53,245 nucleotides of DNA from an uncultured Helicobacteraceae bacterium (GCA_947311765.1 CAMZLS010000005.1:1-53245), one strand, 5' to 3'; positions 15,369 through 24,888 are shown, counted from the first letter of the stretch. Made by a program: numbers and translations. The notes: generated by a model from the letters alone, not told the origin.

Positions 15369-15983
15369 ATGTATAAATTTATTCTTTTTTTTATAGTTGG
15401 ATTTTTTTTGAGTGCTTGTGATATAAATGATTTTATACCTAAAGAGCCAGACTCTGCTGAGGTGAGAAAAAAAGCCCTTGAACTAGAATATAAACAGCAT
15501 ATAGCGGCATTAGAAGCAAAAAAAGAGTTGGCAAATATAGACTTGCAAAAGCAGATTGAACTAGGAAAAATGGATAAAGATATTCGCCTTAAAACGCTTA
15601 AACTAGAAAATGCACAAGCGATGGAGAAGTTAAAATTACAGATACAAAGAGATGCAGCAGAGCGTGAGTATGCAATGAAGCGAGATTATCTACTTTTAGC
15701 TGCTGTGTTACTTGTTATCATTGCTATCGGTATTTACTTTTTATGGAAGCATCATCATGAAAACAAACTCCAAGCCTATAATGATAATCTGCAGAAATAT
15801 TTTTACCAAAAAGAGAATGAATCAAGAATGCGTTTAGCTGAAAAAATTATAGATTCTGTTGCCGAGGGAAAAGCTTCATCAGAACAAGAAGCAAAACTTT
15901 TAAATATACTCCAAGGCACAAATCAAAGCTCTGTTGATGGGAAAATAGAGACAGATTTTATTGATAATATAAAGAGAAATTAA
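15369..15983 (+). CDS. lipoprotein with coiled coil and internal membrane segment
   Basis: The protein is 204 aa from the ATG at 15369. That start gives a clean lipoprotein signal (MYKFILFFIVGFFLSAC, Cys17), whereas an ATG six codons upstream would bury it. A long charged coiled coil follows (about 28-105; repeats of LELEYKQHIAALEAKKELANIDLQ type), then one strong transmembrane helix (LLLAAVLLVIIAIGIYFLW) and a hydrophilic tail of about 75 residues. A lipid anchor at one end and a membrane span in the middle would hold the coil in the periplasm as a loop or bridge. I do not recognise the family. It lies just outside the right end of the IS and is intact. Confidence 0.65.
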   Translation: MYKFILFFIVGFFLSACDINDFIPKEPDSAEVRKKALELEYKQHIAALEAKKELANIDLQKQIELGKMDKDIRLKTLKLENAQAMEKLKLQIQRDAAEREYAMKRDYLLLAAVLLVIIAIGIYFLWKHHHENKLQAYNDNLQKYFYQKENESRMRLAEKIIDSVAEGKASSEQEAKLLNILQGTNQSSVDGKIETDFIDNIKRN

Positions 15984-16052
15984 TTTCTTATGAAAGAGAG
16001 GGGAGTGCGAGGCATATTCTGCTTAAAAGTAAATGAAATTTCTTAGCAAGTT

Positions 16053-16063
16053 TATACTATACT
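16053..16063 (+). promoter_or_regulatory. possible promoter of the UbiD-type gene
   Basis: Two overlapping TATACT elements (16053-16058 and 16058-16063) lie 32-42 bases before the ATG at 16095, preceded by T-rich sequence. No -35 is evident. Confidence 0.35.
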
Positions 16064-16094
16064 TTGATCAAAATATGAAAGAAGCTTTGAAAAT

Positions 16095-17939
16095 ATGAAT
16101 AAAACAGTATCACTTTTAAAACAAAATAATCTTTTACGAACTATAGATGATGAACTTGATATCTATCTTGAGATTCCACATATCGCCTATATAGAGGTGA
16201 AAAAACCTCAGAGCAAAGCACTGCTTTTTACCAATGTAGTTGGTAGAAAAAATAAGAAAAAATTTAGTGAACCTATTTTGATGAATGTTTTTTGCTCACC
16301 TAAAGCGGTGGAGTTGCTTATTGGTGATGGTGATGCGATTGGTGCGGAGATTTCTGCGCTTTTAAAGATGAAGCCACCAAGCAGTTTTATGGATAAGCTC
16401 TCACTGTTCAATAGACTTTTTCATCTCAAATCAGTTTTCCCAAAACGACTCAAAGGTAGAGGAGAGTGCCAAGAGATTATCAGATTAGGCAAAGATGCCA
16501 AGCTAAGCGACTTGCCTATTCTTACTACATGGGAACAAGATGGTGGACCTTTTATAACAATGGGGCAGGTTTATACAAAGTCACTTGATGGGAAAATGAG
16601 CAATCTTGGCATGTATCGTTTGCAAGTCTATGATGATCATACCTTAGGAATGCATTGGCAGATTCATAAAGATAGCAATCACTTCTTCCATGAGTATAAA
16701 AAAGCAGGCAAAAAGATGCCCGTTTCTATTGGAATCGGTGGTGACCCTATGTATATCTGGTGTGGGCAAGCGCCACTACCTATTGGAGTGTTTGAGCTTT
16801 TGCTTTATGGTTTTGTTAAAAAAGAGAATGCGCAGATAGTCAAGTCTATCACTAATGATATCTATATTCCTAGGGATGTGGATTATGTTATCGAAGGCTT
16901 GGTAGATGTTGATAATCTGAAAATAGAAGGGCCCTTTGGAGACCACACAGGCTATTATACGCTTGAGGAAGAGTACCCTTTTATGGAAGTAAGTGCTATT
17001 ACATGTAAGCAAAACCCCCTCTTTTGTGCAACAGTTGTTGGAAAGCCACCATTAGAAGATAAATATATGGGTCACGCGACTGAGCGAATCTTTTTACCAT
17101 TATTACAAACAACCGTGCCTGATTTGATAGATTATTATATGCCTGAAAATGGTGTGTTTCATAATCTTATTTTAGCAAAGATAAAAACATTCTATCCTGG
17201 GCATGCTCAACAGGTAATGCACGCCTTTTGGGGAGTCGGGCAGATGAGTTTTGTTAAACATGCTATCTTTGTAAATGCAGATGCACCTGATTTGACAGAC
17301 CATGAGGCGATTACAGAGTATATCTTAAATCGTATTGATATTAATGATCTTTTTATTAGTCGAGGTGTTCTTGATGCGCTTGACCATAGCTCACCAAGGT
17401 TTGCAATGGGTGGAAAACTAGGAATTGACTGTACGGGAGAGTGTGTTGATACTTTACAGGTAAATCTTTTAGATAATGCACTCTTGCTTGAGAAGATGCA
17501 AACAATATCCTTACACCCCAAGGGTACTTCCTCGTCCCTCACAGCGCATGTAAAGGATCTCAAACAGTACCATCTGCATACGCAAAACCCTATCTGTGTG
17601 ATAAGTGTCCATAAAGAGAGCTCACAAAAAGAGCTTTTTGAGGCACTGAAGCCTCTGTATAAGCATTTTAAAATTTTAGTAATTGTAGATGAGAAAAATA
17701 ACTATCTTGACAATGAGTATATGCTTATTTGGCGTGTAGTAAACAATATAGATGCAAACAGAGACTTATACTTTGGTGAAAACTGTATGATGATAGATGC
17801 AACAAACAAAAATGAGCTCGATGGTTTTACAAGACGCTGGCCTGATGATGTTGCTTGTACGCCTTCGGTGATAGCCTCACTCAAAGAGCGAGGTATTATT
17901 GATATAGATGAAACATTTGAGAAAGAATTTTTACTATAA
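16095..17939 (+). CDS. UbiD-family decarboxylase (menaquinone pathway type)
   Basis: The protein is 614 aa and belongs to the prenylated-FMN-dependent decarboxylases. Landmarks are ILTTWEQDGGPFITMGQ, GMYRLQVYDDHTLGMHWQIHKDS (the prFMN/metal-binding region), PVSIGIGGDP, the catalytic-acid segment EGPFGDHTGYY and FCATVVGKPP. The length is that of the larger Campylobacterota forms, which decarboxylate 1,4-dihydroxy-6-naphthoate or polyprenyl derivatives in futalosine-pathway menaquinone synthesis. That role is known for the family in this phylum; the specific step is inferred. It is followed closely by a small lipoprotein and dapE, so it may lead a three-gene transcript. The UbiX prenyltransferase partner is not in the window. 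Confidence 0.85.
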   Translation: MNKTVSLLKQNNLLRTIDDELDIYLEIPHIAYIEVKKPQSKALLFTNVVGRKNKKKFSEPILMNVFCSPKAVELLIGDGDAIGAEISALLKMKPPSSFMDKLSLFNRLFHLKSVFPKRLKGRGECQEIIRLGKDAKLSDLPILTTWEQDGGPFITMGQVYTKSLDGKMSNLGMYRLQVYDDHTLGMHWQIHKDSNHFFHEYKKAGKKMPVSIGIGGDPMYIWCGQAPLPIGVFELLLYGFVKKENAQIVKSITNDIYIPRDVDYVIEGLVDVDNLKIEGPFGDHTGYYTLEEEYPFMEVSAITCKQNPLFCATVVGKPPLEDKYMGHATERIFLPLLQTTVPDLIDYYMPENGVFHNLILAKIKTFYPGHAQQVMHAFWGVGQMSFVKHAIFVNADAPDLTDHEAITEYILNRIDINDLFISRGVLDALDHSSPRFAMGGKLGIDCTGECVDTLQVNLLDNALLLEKMQTISLHPKGTSSSLTAHVKDLKQYHLHTQNPICVISVHKESSQKELFEALKPLYKHFKILVIVDEKNNYLDNEYMLIWRVVNNIDANRDLYFGENCMMIDATNKNELDGFTRRWPDDVACTPSVIASLKERGIIDIDETFEKEFLL

Positions 17940-17949
17940 AGGGATGAAG

Positions 17950-18291
17950 ATGAAGAAGATATTTTTAGGCTTGGGTTTAGTGATGGTTTTGATGAGTGGC
18001 TGTACTCAAGAGACACAAAACAAGTTTAGTCACACTATGCAAAATTGGACAGGAACGAATGGTGTTTTAGATGCTTATGCAGGTGAGAAACTTATAAAAC
18101 GTTTTATTAAAGTAGATAAAATGAGTACAGGAAAAGGCACTGATGATGGAGAGGCGAGAGCGTATCGTTATGGCTATGGGTATGATGATAAAAATTTTAA
18201 TTTTATTGTAGACAAAGGTGAAAAGAAGATCTATTTTGAAGTAAGCACTTTTTCTACATATTTCTTTTATGAAAATACAGTAGATAAATAA
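17950..18291 (+). CDS. small lipoprotein of unknown function
   Basis: The protein is 113 aa. The ATG at 17950 is chosen because an AGGG site lies seven bases upstream and the signal MKKIFLGLGLVMVLMSGC then has a normal length with its lipobox (Cys18). Longer in-frame starts overlap the decarboxylase gene without a ribosome binding site. The mature part is a small beta-rich domain (KLIKRFIKVDKMSTGKGTDDGEARAYRYGYGYDDKNF...). The stop shares one base with the dapE start. I do not recognise a family. Confidence 0.7.
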   Translation: MKKIFLGLGLVMVLMSGCTQETQNKFSHTMQNWTGTNGVLDAYAGEKLIKRFIKVDKMSTGKGTDDGEARAYRYGYGYDDKNFNFIVDKGEKKIYFEVSTFSTYFFYENTVDK

Positions 18292-19385
18292 TGCAAGTGA
18301 TAGACTTATTTAAAAAGCTTATCTCTTCCAAGAGTGAAACTCCTGATGATGGAGGCTTACTAGATTTTATTGAAGAGTACCTTGATGATTATACGGCAAT
18401 TCGTCTTGATATTGAAGAGGTGAAAAATCTTTTTATTTATAAGAAGTTTTCTGAAGGTGAACATCTCTGTTTTGCTGGGCATGTTGATGTTGTTCCTGCT
18501 GGTGATGGTTGGGAATGTGAGCCTTATGAAGCTGTAGAAAAAGATGCTTATATATATGGGCGTGGTGCCCAAGATATGAAAAGTGGTGTAGCTGCTTTTA
18601 CACAAGCTTTAAAAGATACTAAGGGTTTTAATGGGACTCTTTCACTTTTATTAACCTCTGATGAAGAGGGGCCTGCTAAAAATGGCACAGTGAAAGTGTT
18701 GGAGTATCTGCAAAAACAAAATCTGCTTCCTGATAGTGTTATCGTTGCCGAACCAACTTGTGAAGAGGTTTTTGGCGATGCGATGAAAGTAGGGCGACGA
18801 GGTTCTATCAATGGAGTTATCGAAAAAATCGGTAAACAAGGTCACGCTGCTTATCCTGAAAAAGCTATCAATCCTATACACAAGGTAGCACAAGTCTTAC
18901 CATATATGGCAGGCATAAATTTAGATGAGGGAGATGAATTTTTCTCTCCAAGTCAATTTGTTATTACAGATATTCGTGCAGGTTTGGAAGTGACAAATGT
19001 CACACCTGGAAAATTAAAAATGATGTTTAATGTTCGAAATTCAACAAAAACAGGTCAAAAAGATATAGAAAAATTTGTGCATAAATATTTCAAGGAGTTT
19101 AACTACTCTTTAAAACTTGATCAATCTGCCTATCCTTTTATGACAGATGTTAATTCGAAGATCGTAAAGATATTGGATAGAGCTATCTTGCATGTAACAG
19201 ATATTACACCAAAGCATTCCACTGCTGGAGGGACTTCAGATGCACGCTTTATTGCACCTTATGGGATTGATGTTGTTGAATTTGGCGTAAAAAATGATAG
19301 AATTCATGCACCAAACGAATGTGTTGCAAAAAAAGAAGTTCAGAAACTTTGTGATATATTTAAAAAGGTTATTTTGGATTACTGA
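18291..19385 (+). CDS. dapE: succinyl-diaminopimelate desuccinylase
   Basis: The protein is 364 aa, M20-family zinc peptidase fold, cytoplasmic. It hydrolyses N-succinyl-LL-2,6-diaminopimelate to LL-DAP and succinate in the lysine/peptidoglycan pathway. Metal ligands and the catalytic acid are visible: GHVDVVP (His64, Asp66), GRGAQDMKSG (Asp95), LLTSDEEGPAKNGT (catalytic Glu near 125), a later glutamate in EPTCEE, and the C-terminal His in RIHAPNE. The dimerisation-domain landmark GRRGSINGV...GHAAYPEKAINP is present. The length is close to other DapE proteins. The start overlaps the preceding stop by one base. Confidence 0.93.
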   Translation: MQVIDLFKKLISSKSETPDDGGLLDFIEEYLDDYTAIRLDIEEVKNLFIYKKFSEGEHLCFAGHVDVVPAGDGWECEPYEAVEKDAYIYGRGAQDMKSGVAAFTQALKDTKGFNGTLSLLLTSDEEGPAKNGTVKVLEYLQKQNLLPDSVIVAEPTCEEVFGDAMKVGRRGSINGVIEKIGKQGHAAYPEKAINPIHKVAQVLPYMAGINLDEGDEFFSPSQFVITDIRAGLEVTNVTPGKLKMMFNVRNSTKTGQKDIEKFVHKYFKEFNYSLKLDQSAYPFMTDVNSKIVKILDRAILHVTDITPKHSTAGGTSDARFIAPYGIDVVEFGVKNDRIHAPNECVAKKEVQKLCDIFKKVILDY

Positions 19386-19433
19386 AAGCTTATGCTATTA
19401 TTATGCTAATTTAATAAGATGAAGAGGATATTT

Positions 19434-19862
19434 ATGAGTACGCCTGAATTTCAACATAGTGATAATAATCAAGATCTTCATCTTGTTCGTGTTCGACGAG
19501 ATATGAAAGAATATAAAAAACGTACACAGGAAAGTCGTAAAAACAAAGCTTCTTTTGGTTCTCAAGAAATGGATGTAAAAGATTTCATTATTTCACCTGA
19601 GGGCTGGGAAGGTATTATGTTCACCTTCTATTTTTTATCTATTCCTTATATTACAGGTATTGTTTTTCTTTTTCTTTTTATTGCTCGTGCAGATTTAGAA
19701 AATTTTTTAATCTTTGACTTAACTGCCTTTTTTGTAGTTTGGGCAATTGGCTATGAGATTGTTGCTTCACTGATTCTCATTGTTATTTTTATATCCTATA
19801 TAAAATATATGACTAAAGATAAACCAATAAAATCTAATCGAATTTCTAATAGACGCTATTAG
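19434..19862 (+). CDS. small two-helix membrane protein, unknown
   Basis: The protein is 142 aa from the ATG at 19434, which is served by AAGAGGA. A start five codons earlier is less likely. The N-terminal half is hydrophilic and basic (VRRDMKEYKKRTQESRKNKA), followed by two hydrophobic hairpin helices (about 70-90 and 103-124) and a basic tail. The overall form is that of a small inner-membrane protein with both ends inside. No known domain is recognised. It stands alone between dapE and a thioredoxin-like gene, with a hairpin at its stop codon. Confidence 0.6.
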   Translation: MSTPEFQHSDNNQDLHLVRVRRDMKEYKKRTQESRKNKASFGSQEMDVKDFIISPEGWEGIMFTFYFLSIPYITGIVFLFLFIARADLENFLIFDLTAFFVVWAIGYEIVASLILIVIFISYIKYMTKDKPIKSNRISNRRY

Positions 19863-19870
19863 AGCGTCTA
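19850..19870 (+). terminator. hairpin overlapping the stop codon
   Basis: TAGACGCT, loop ATTAG, then AGCGTCTA form a perfect 8-bp stem that includes the stop codon of the membrane protein gene. Only a short T-containing stretch follows (ATCTTGTG), so termination strength is uncertain. Confidence 0.5.
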
Positions 19871-19916
19871 ATCTTGTGAATAAACTCATCTTGAATAATT
19901 TAGTAGGCTACAAAAT

Positions 19917-20327
19917 ATGATACGAATTTCTCTTTTACTTATAAGTTTAGGACTATTTCTCAATGCAAATGTCATTGATTGGCAAGATAATTATGAGGAT
20001 GCACATGCAAAAGCGATACAAGAAAATAAGATATTTTATATTTTTATAGTGAGCGAAACTTGTCATTGGTGCCATAAAATGAAAAAGACAACTATGTCTG
20101 ATGAAGAGGTTGTAAATCGTCTAAACAAGGATTATGTAGCTGTAGAATTGATAAGAGATTTTGATGAGTATCCTGAGTTGCTTCATGCTAAAATGGTACC
20201 AAAGCACTATTTTTTAACTCCTGATGAGAAAAAAATTTATGCGATCCCAGGTTATTGGAGTAGTGAAGATTTTAGTTCAATTTTAGATGATGTAACAAAA
20301 AAATATAAAAAAATGAAGGCAAAATAG
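19917..20327 (+). CDS. periplasmic thioredoxin-fold protein (CHWC)
   Basis: The protein is 136 aa. An N-terminal signal peptide ([17 protein letters not shown]) exports it. The thioredoxin-like domain begins [23 protein letters not shown] and has the active-site pair Cys49-His-Trp-Cys52, then the structural cis-proline segment [14 protein letters not shown]. The domain resembles the thioredoxin_7/DUF255-type family of soluble periplasmic disulfide enzymes. The reductive or oxidative role is not predictable. Its stop shares one base with the GTG start of ridA. Confidence 0.82.
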   Translation: MIRISLLLISLGLFLNANVIDWQDNYEDAHAKAIQENKIFYIFIVSETCHWCHKMKKTTMSDEEVVNRLNKDYVAVELIRDFDEYPELLHAKMVPKHYFLTPDEKKIYAIPGYWSSEDFSSILDDVTKKYKKMKAK

Positions 20328-20707
20328 TGAACTATGTTCAAACAATTCAAGCACCACAAGCGATAGGACCATATTCTCAAGCACTTAGTGTAAACGGTAT
20401 GGTTTATACATCAGGACAGATTGCATTAACTCCAGAGGGCGAGATGTGTGAAAATGATATTAGTATTCAAACACATCAAGTTATGAAAAATTTATCAGCT
20501 GTTTTGCAAGAGGCTGGGAGTTCGCTTTCTGGCGTAGTTAAAACAACTATATTTTTAGATAGTATGGATGATTTTGCTATTGTAAATGAAATTTATGCGC
20601 AATATTTTAAAGATCACAAGCCAGCTCGCGCAACAGTTGCCGTGCAGACACTTCCCAAAAATGCGCTTGTAGAGATAGATGCGATTGCAATTATTGAGAA
20701 AAAATAG
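20327..20707 (+). CDS. ridA: RidA family enamine/imine deaminase
   Basis: The protein is 126 aa and starts with GTG overlapping the previous TAG. RidA hydrolyses reactive 2-aminoacrylate and related imines made by PLP enzymes. Family landmarks are [13 protein letters not shown] at the start, [13 protein letters not shown], a central [23 protein letters not shown], the active-site Arg in [24 protein letters not shown]. The length matches the family (about 126-130). It is likely co-translated with the thioredoxin-like gene. Confidence 0.92.
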   Translation: MNYVQTIQAPQAIGPYSQALSVNGMVYTSGQIALTPEGEMCENDISIQTHQVMKNLSAVLQEAGSSLSGVVKTTIFLDSMDDFAIVNEIYAQYFKDHKPARATVAVQTLPKNALVEIDAIAIIEKK

Positions 20708-20737
20708 TCTTTAAACAAAACTTAAATCTATTTTCGG

Positions 20738-20743
20738 TAAAAT
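20738..20743 (+). promoter_or_regulatory. -10 element of the rplU-rpmA transcript
   Basis: TAAAAT in CGGTAAAATTGCGAAC lies 35 bases before the rplU ATG, after AT-rich sequence. It is the only good -10 in the 70-base gap between ridA and rplU. Confidence 0.5.
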
Positions 20744-20777
20744 TGCGAACTTTTTAAAGATATATAGAGGAAATGAA

Positions 20778-21086
20778 ATGTACGCAATTTTCAAAAATGG
20801 CGGTAAGCAGTATAAAGTTCAAGAGGGTGATGTCTTAGAATTAGACAAAATGAGTCTTGAAGCTGAAGCTACCGTAGAATTCACAGAAGTTCTTGCTGTA
20901 AATAACGGCGAACTTGTAATAGGTGCTCCATTTGTAGAAGGTGCTGTTGTTACTGCTGAGGTAGTTAACGAAGGCCGCGCAAAGAAAGTTATTATTTTCA
21001 AAAAACGTCGTCGTAAAGATAGTAAGGTAAAACGTGGTTTCCGTAGAGATTATACACGTGTTCGCATTACTAAAATCGCAGCGTAA
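20778..21086 (+). CDS. rplU: 50S ribosomal protein L21
   Basis: The protein is 102 aa. It starts [24 protein letters not shown] and ends with the rRNA-binding basic [22 protein letters not shown], both diagnostic of bL21. It binds 23S rRNA domain VI in the large subunit. The ribosome binding site is GAGGA, 7 bases upstream. It is followed by rpmA 18 bases later, the usual pairing. Confidence 0.97.
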   Translation: MYAIFKNGGKQYKVQEGDVLELDKMSLEAEATVEFTEVLAVNNGELVIGAPFVEGAVVTAEVVNEGRAKKVIIFKKRRRKDSKVKRGFRRDYTRVRITKIAA

Positions 21087-21104
21087 TTATTAAAGGAAAG
21101 CATA

Positions 21105-21362
21105 ATGGCACACAAAAAAGGTCAGGGTAGTACACAGAATAACCGCGATTCAGCGGGACGTAGATTAGGTGTTAAGAAATTTGGTGGTGAATCTGTAGTT
21201 GCTGGTAACATTGTTATCCGTCAGCGTGGAACAAAAGTTCACCCAGGTAAAAATATGGGTATGGGAAAAGATCATACTCTTTATGCACTTGTTGATGGTG
21301 TTGTTGTTTTTGAACGTAAAGACAAAAAACGCAAACAAGTTTCAATTATACCTGCTTCTTAA
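21105..21362 (+). CDS. rpmA: 50S ribosomal protein L27
   Basis: The protein is 85 aa. It begins [28 protein letters not shown], with the family's exposed N-terminal tail that reaches the peptidyl transferase centre, then [26 protein letters not shown]. The ribosome binding site AAAGGAAAG lies just upstream. No N-terminal cleavage extension of the Firmicutes type is present. A 137-base gap with two TACATGTA palindromes separates it from obg. Confidence 0.97.
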   Translation: MAHKKGQGSTQNNRDSAGRRLGVKKFGGESVVAGNIVIRQRGTKVHPGKNMGMGKDHTLYALVDGVVVFERKDKKRKQVSIIPAS

Positions 21363-21440
21363 TTTTTCTCTAAGACTTTGGCTTACGCCTTAGTCACTTT
21401 CAAATACAATTCATTAAATATTTAACAATACACTTATAAA

Positions 21441-21458
21441 ATCCTTACATGTAAGGAT
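21441..21458. repeat. 18-bp perfect palindrome, rpmA-obg gap
   Basis: ATCCTTACATGTAAGGAT is a perfect palindrome and the longest copy of the dispersed TTACATGTAA motif in the window. It lies 42 bases before the obg ATG, where it could serve as a protein-binding operator or a short transcript hairpin. Confidence 0.75.
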
Positions 21459-21481
21459 AAGTTTATCATTAAGTATTTCCA

Positions 21482-21491
21482 TTACATGTAA
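21482..21491. repeat. second TTACATGTAA copy upstream of obg
   Basis: TTACATGTAA lies eight bases before the obg start codon, 41 bases after the start of the first copy (centre to centre about four helical turns). In the ATTACATGTAAGG context its AAGG also serves as the obg ribosome binding site. Confidence 0.7.
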
Positions 21492-21499
21492 GGTTTTAA

Positions 21500-22603
21500 A
21501 TGTTTACAGATCACGTACAAATTACAGTATCATCAGGCAAAGGCGGAGCAGGTTGTGTTGCTTTTCGCCGTGAAAAATTCGTTGTTAATGGCGGACCAAA
21601 TGGTGGTGATGGTGGCAAAGGTGGCGATGTGGTTTTTCGTTGTGACAATAATACCCATACTCTTTCACATTTTAAAGGCAATAAAAATCTTAAAGCTGAA
21701 AATGGTCGCCCTGGATTAGGCTCAAATATGACAGGAAAATCAGGCGAGAAGCTTGTTGTTATCGTTCCACCAGGAACACAGGTAGTTGATCAAGAGAGCG
21801 GGGAAGTTCTATTTGACCTGCTTAAACATGGACAAGAAGAGTTATATCTCAAAGGTGGGCGTGGAGGCTTAGGTAACACTCACTTTAAATCTTCTACAAA
21901 TCAACAGCCTCGCTACGCACAACCAGGTGAAGCTGGCGAAACTAAAAAACTCAAACTTGACCTGAAACTTATTGCTGATGTTGGTTTAGTTGGTTTTCCA
22001 AATGTTGGTAAATCAACACTGATTTCTACTGTTTCAAATGCACGTCCTGAAGTGGCTAATTATGAATTTACAACATTAACACCAAAATTGGGTCAAGTTA
22101 ATATTGGCGATTTTGACTCTTTTGTGATGGCAGATATTCCTGGAATTATTGAGGGTGCTAGTGATGGTAAAGGCTTAGGTCTAAAATTTTTACGTCATAT
22201 TGAAAGAACAAAAACACTTTTATTTATGGTAGATATTGCTACTTATAGAGATTTAGAGACACAGTTTAAAACACTTAAAGAGGAGCTGCAGAAATTCTCT
22301 GAAAAATTAAGCATTACTAATTATGCTATTGCCTTAACACGAGTAGATACTATTCCGCCTGAAGAGGTCAAAGAGAAAGTAGAAGATTTTATCAAAATGC
22401 TTGGCTTAGAACCTTCTACTCAAAGTGTTTATGATTTTGATAATTTACTAGGTTTTTATGAACAAGGTGATATAGATGATGAACAGGTGGTTTATGACTC
22501 AAGCAAACCATTTTTTATAGCACCTATCTCTTCTGTAATGCGAACTAATATTGAACCTATTCGATATTCACTTTATAAGTTAGTTTCTCTGGCACGATCA
22601 TGA
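21500..22603 (+). CDS. obg: ribosome assembly GTPase Obg/CgtA
   Basis: The protein is 367 aa. The N-terminal glycine-rich Obg fold (1-158; [27 protein letters not shown]) is followed by the G domain with Walker [10 protein letters not shown] (165-173), the switch region TTLTP, DIPG (212-215) and TRVD. It acts in late 50S assembly and stringent response. The C-terminal OCT domain is short, as in other Campylobacterota. The ATG at 21500 has AAGG directly upstream, inside a TTACATGTAAGG repeat. Its stop overlaps proB by four bases. Confidence 0.96.
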   Translation: MFTDHVQITVSSGKGGAGCVAFRREKFVVNGGPNGGDGGKGGDVVFRCDNNTHTLSHFKGNKNLKAENGRPGLGSNMTGKSGEKLVVIVPPGTQVVDQESGEVLFDLLKHGQEELYLKGGRGGLGNTHFKSSTNQQPRYAQPGEAGETKKLKLDLKLIADVGLVGFPNVGKSTLISTVSNARPEVANYEFTTLTPKLGQVNIGDFDSFVMADIPGIIEGASDGKGLGLKFLRHIERTKTLLFMVDIATYRDLETQFKTLKEELQKFSEKLSITNYAIALTRVDTIPPEEVKEKVEDFIKMLGLEPSTQSVYDFDNLLGFYEQGDIDDEQVVYDSSKPFFIAPISSVMRTNIEPIRYSLYKLVSLARS

Positions 22604-23367
22604 AACGTATCGTCATTAAAGTTGGCAGTGCAGTTTTAACGCAAAAAGATTGTGTCGCTAAAGTGCGTATGCAAAATTTGGTTAATCTTATTGTTGATTT
22701 GAAGCCCCATTATGAAGTTATTTTAGTCTCATCTGGGGCTGTATCAGCTGGATATACTGAGTTGCAATTGGATAAAAATATTATTAAAAATAAGCAGGCA
22801 TTAGCTGCAATCGGTCAGCCTCTTTTGATGCGAAAATATAAGCGTAAATTTGAAGCGCACAATATTATAGTAGCGCAAATTCTAGTCACTTCAGCAAACT
22901 TTCATACCTTAGAGCAGGCGCAGCGTGTGAAAGGTGTGATTGATAGTTTGCTTGAAAGTGGGGTCGTTCCTATTGTTAATGAAAATGATGCTACTGCAAC
23001 AGAAGAACTTGAATTAGGAGATAATGACCAGCTTTCTGCTTACGCTGCACACTATTTTGATGCAGAACTTTTGGTTATTCTTTCAGATATTCAAGCCTAT
23101 TACGATAAAGATCCAAATGAAAATGATGATGCTCAAATACGCTTACATGTAAAGAGTATAGACAAAGAAGAGCTTTCTCGTGAGGTCACACCAAATAGTG
23201 AGTTTGCAACAGGTGGTATTGTGACAAAGCTTAAGGCTGCTGATTATCTCTTGCAGCGTGGAAAATCAATGTATTTAGCTAGCGGTTTTGATTTAAGCGA
23301 TGTAAGAGCTTTTTTACTTGACAATAGACATCAATGTGGAACACTTTTTTCAAAGGATAGCGTGTGA
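22600..23367 (+). CDS. proB: glutamate 5-kinase, PUA-less
   Basis: The protein is 255 aa. The amino-acid kinase fold carries [12 protein letters not shown] at the start, [33 protein letters not shown] and the nucleotide-binding [12 protein letters not shown]. It phosphorylates glutamate in the first step of proline synthesis. The C-terminal PUA domain of longer (about 367 aa) enzymes is absent, as in other short bacterial forms. It overlaps obg and fmt by four bases each, so the three are translationally coupled. Confidence 0.94.
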   Translation: MKRIVIKVGSAVLTQKDCVAKVRMQNLVNLIVDLKPHYEVILVSSGAVSAGYTELQLDKNIIKNKQALAAIGQPLLMRKYKRKFEAHNIIVAQILVTSANFHTLEQAQRVKGVIDSLLESGVVPIVNENDATATEELELGDNDQLSAYAAHYFDAELLVILSDIQAYYDKDPNENDDAQIRLHVKSIDKEELSREVTPNSEFATGGIVTKLKAADYLLQRGKSMYLASGFDLSDVRAFLLDNRHQCGTLFSKDSV

Positions 23368-24272
23368 AAATTATTTTTATGGGAACACCTGATTATGCCT
23401 TAAGTATTCTTCAAAGTTTAATTGATGATGAAGATATGGATGTAGTCGCTGTTTACACTCAGCCTGATAAACCTGTAGGGCGAAAAAAAGTGATGACATC
23501 TCCTAATGTAAAAGTTTTAGCTGAAAAAAATAGTATCCCTATCTATCAGCCAAAGAGACTTCGTGATGAAGATGTGGTGAAGGAGCTTTTGCAAATAGAG
23601 TGTGATTATATCGTTGTAGCTGCTTATGGACAGATTCTTCCAAAAGCCATATTAGATCATGCACCATGCATAAATCTACACGCTTCTATACTGCCTCAAT
23701 ACCGTGGAGCAAGCCCGATTCAGCAATCTCTTCTTAATGGTGACGAAGAGAGTGGTGTAACAGCAATGCTTATGGATGTAGGATTAGATACGGGAGATAT
23801 TTTACAGATTGAACGCATCTCAATAGATAAAAATGAGATGCTAGAATCACTTTTTAATCGCTTAACTGATACTGCATCCGCGTTAATACTCGAAGTATTA
23901 AAAAATTTCAATCAATTAAAAGCTGTCAAACAAGATGACAAAGAAGCAACGCACTGTTGCAAGATATCTAAAGCAGATGGTGAAGTGCAATTTGACAATG
24001 CCCTTTCGTTGTATAACCGTTACCGTGCTTTTACCCCATGGCCAGGAATTTATTTACAAAGCGGTCTGAAATTGAAAAAGATAAGACTAGAAAATTCAAA
24101 AATATATACAAGTGCTGGAAAAATTTTGAGTGTAGATTCAGATAGTATTGTCGTAAGTACTCTTAAGGGAGCAATACGTATTTATACAGTCCAACCACCT
24201 TCAAAAAAAGAGATGAAAATTCTTGATTATCTTAATGGTGCAAGATTGAGTTGTGACGATATATTGGCTTAA
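23364..24272 (+). CDS. fmt: methionyl-tRNA formyltransferase
   Basis: The protein is 302 aa and starts with GTG in a GTGA overlap with proB. It formylates Met-tRNAfMet for initiation. The 10-formyl-THF-dependent transferase core has IIFMGTPDYALSIL, PDKPVGRKK, VVAAYGQILP, and the catalytic Asn-His-Asp set in INLHASILPQYRGASPIQ and MDVGLDTGDIL. The C-terminal OB-like domain contains RAFTPWPGIYL. The length is typical. The end overlaps the start of birA by 20 bases. Confidence 0.95.
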   Translation: MKIIFMGTPDYALSILQSLIDDEDMDVVAVYTQPDKPVGRKKVMTSPNVKVLAEKNSIPIYQPKRLRDEDVVKELLQIECDYIVVAAYGQILPKAILDHAPCINLHASILPQYRGASPIQQSLLNGDEESGVTAMLMDVGLDTGDILQIERISIDKNEMLESLFNRLTDTASALILEVLKNFNQLKAVKQDDKEATHCCKISKADGEVQFDNALSLYNRYRAFTPWPGIYLQSGLKLKKIRLENSKIYTSAGKILSVDSDSIVVSTLKGAIRIYTVQPPSKKEMKILDYLNGARLSCDDILA

Positions 24273-24888
24273 GTCTGTTGATTCAACACAGAGTTATTTA
24301 AAAGAGGCACTTAAATCTGGAAAGTATAAAACTCCTTGTGCTATTGCAACACTAAAACAGACAAATGGCACTGGAAGCAGAGGAAATAAATGGATAAGTC
24401 TTGAAGGAAATTTATTTTTTTCTTTTGCGATAAATAAATCAAAACTTCCAAATGATTTAAAGCTTGAATCAGCATCAATCTATTTTATGTATTTATTAAA
24501 AGAAGTTCTAGAGTCTCAAGGCTCAAATCTTTGGCTTAAATGGCCCAATGATTTTTACTTGAAAGATAAAAAAATAGGAGGTTGCATTACTAATGTCCAA
24601 GGAGATATTCTTATTTGCGGTATTGGCATTAATGCTCAAAAAGCTCCTGAGAACTTTGGGGTAATTGATATTAGTTTTGAACCCTATAAAATATTGCAAA
24701 TGTATCTGAAATCTATTGAAAAAAGAATTTCATGGAAGCAAGTTTTTAGTAAATATAAGCTAGAATTTGAAAATAATATAAGCGTAGTGCCATATGTAAG
24801 CAATAAGGACTTTTCATTTTTAGATGCAAAAATGATGAATGATGGTTCTTTGATGTGCAATGGGAAAAGGATATATAGTCAACGATGA
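24253..24888 (+). CDS. birA: biotin protein ligase, catalytic domain only
   Basis: The protein is 211 aa and starts at a GTG inside the end of fmt; no ATG is available before the conserved [15 protein letters not shown]. It adenylates biotin and attaches it to the carboxylase carrier protein. Motifs: the GSRGNKW loop (variant of GRGRxGR), [19 protein letters not shown], and ICGIGINAQ. The N-terminal DNA-binding domain of E. coli BirA is missing, so it is unlikely to be a repressor. It overlaps parA by four bases. Confidence 0.88.
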   Translation: MTIYWLKSVDSTQSYLKEALKSGKYKTPCAIATLKQTNGTGSRGNKWISLEGNLFFSFAINKSKLPNDLKLESASIYFMYLLKEVLESQGSNLWLKWPNDFYLKDKKIGGCITNVQGDILICGIGINAQKAPENFGVIDISFEPYKILQMYLKSIEKRISWKQVFSKYKLEFENNISVVPYVSNKDFSFLDAKMMNDGSLMCNGKRIYSQR

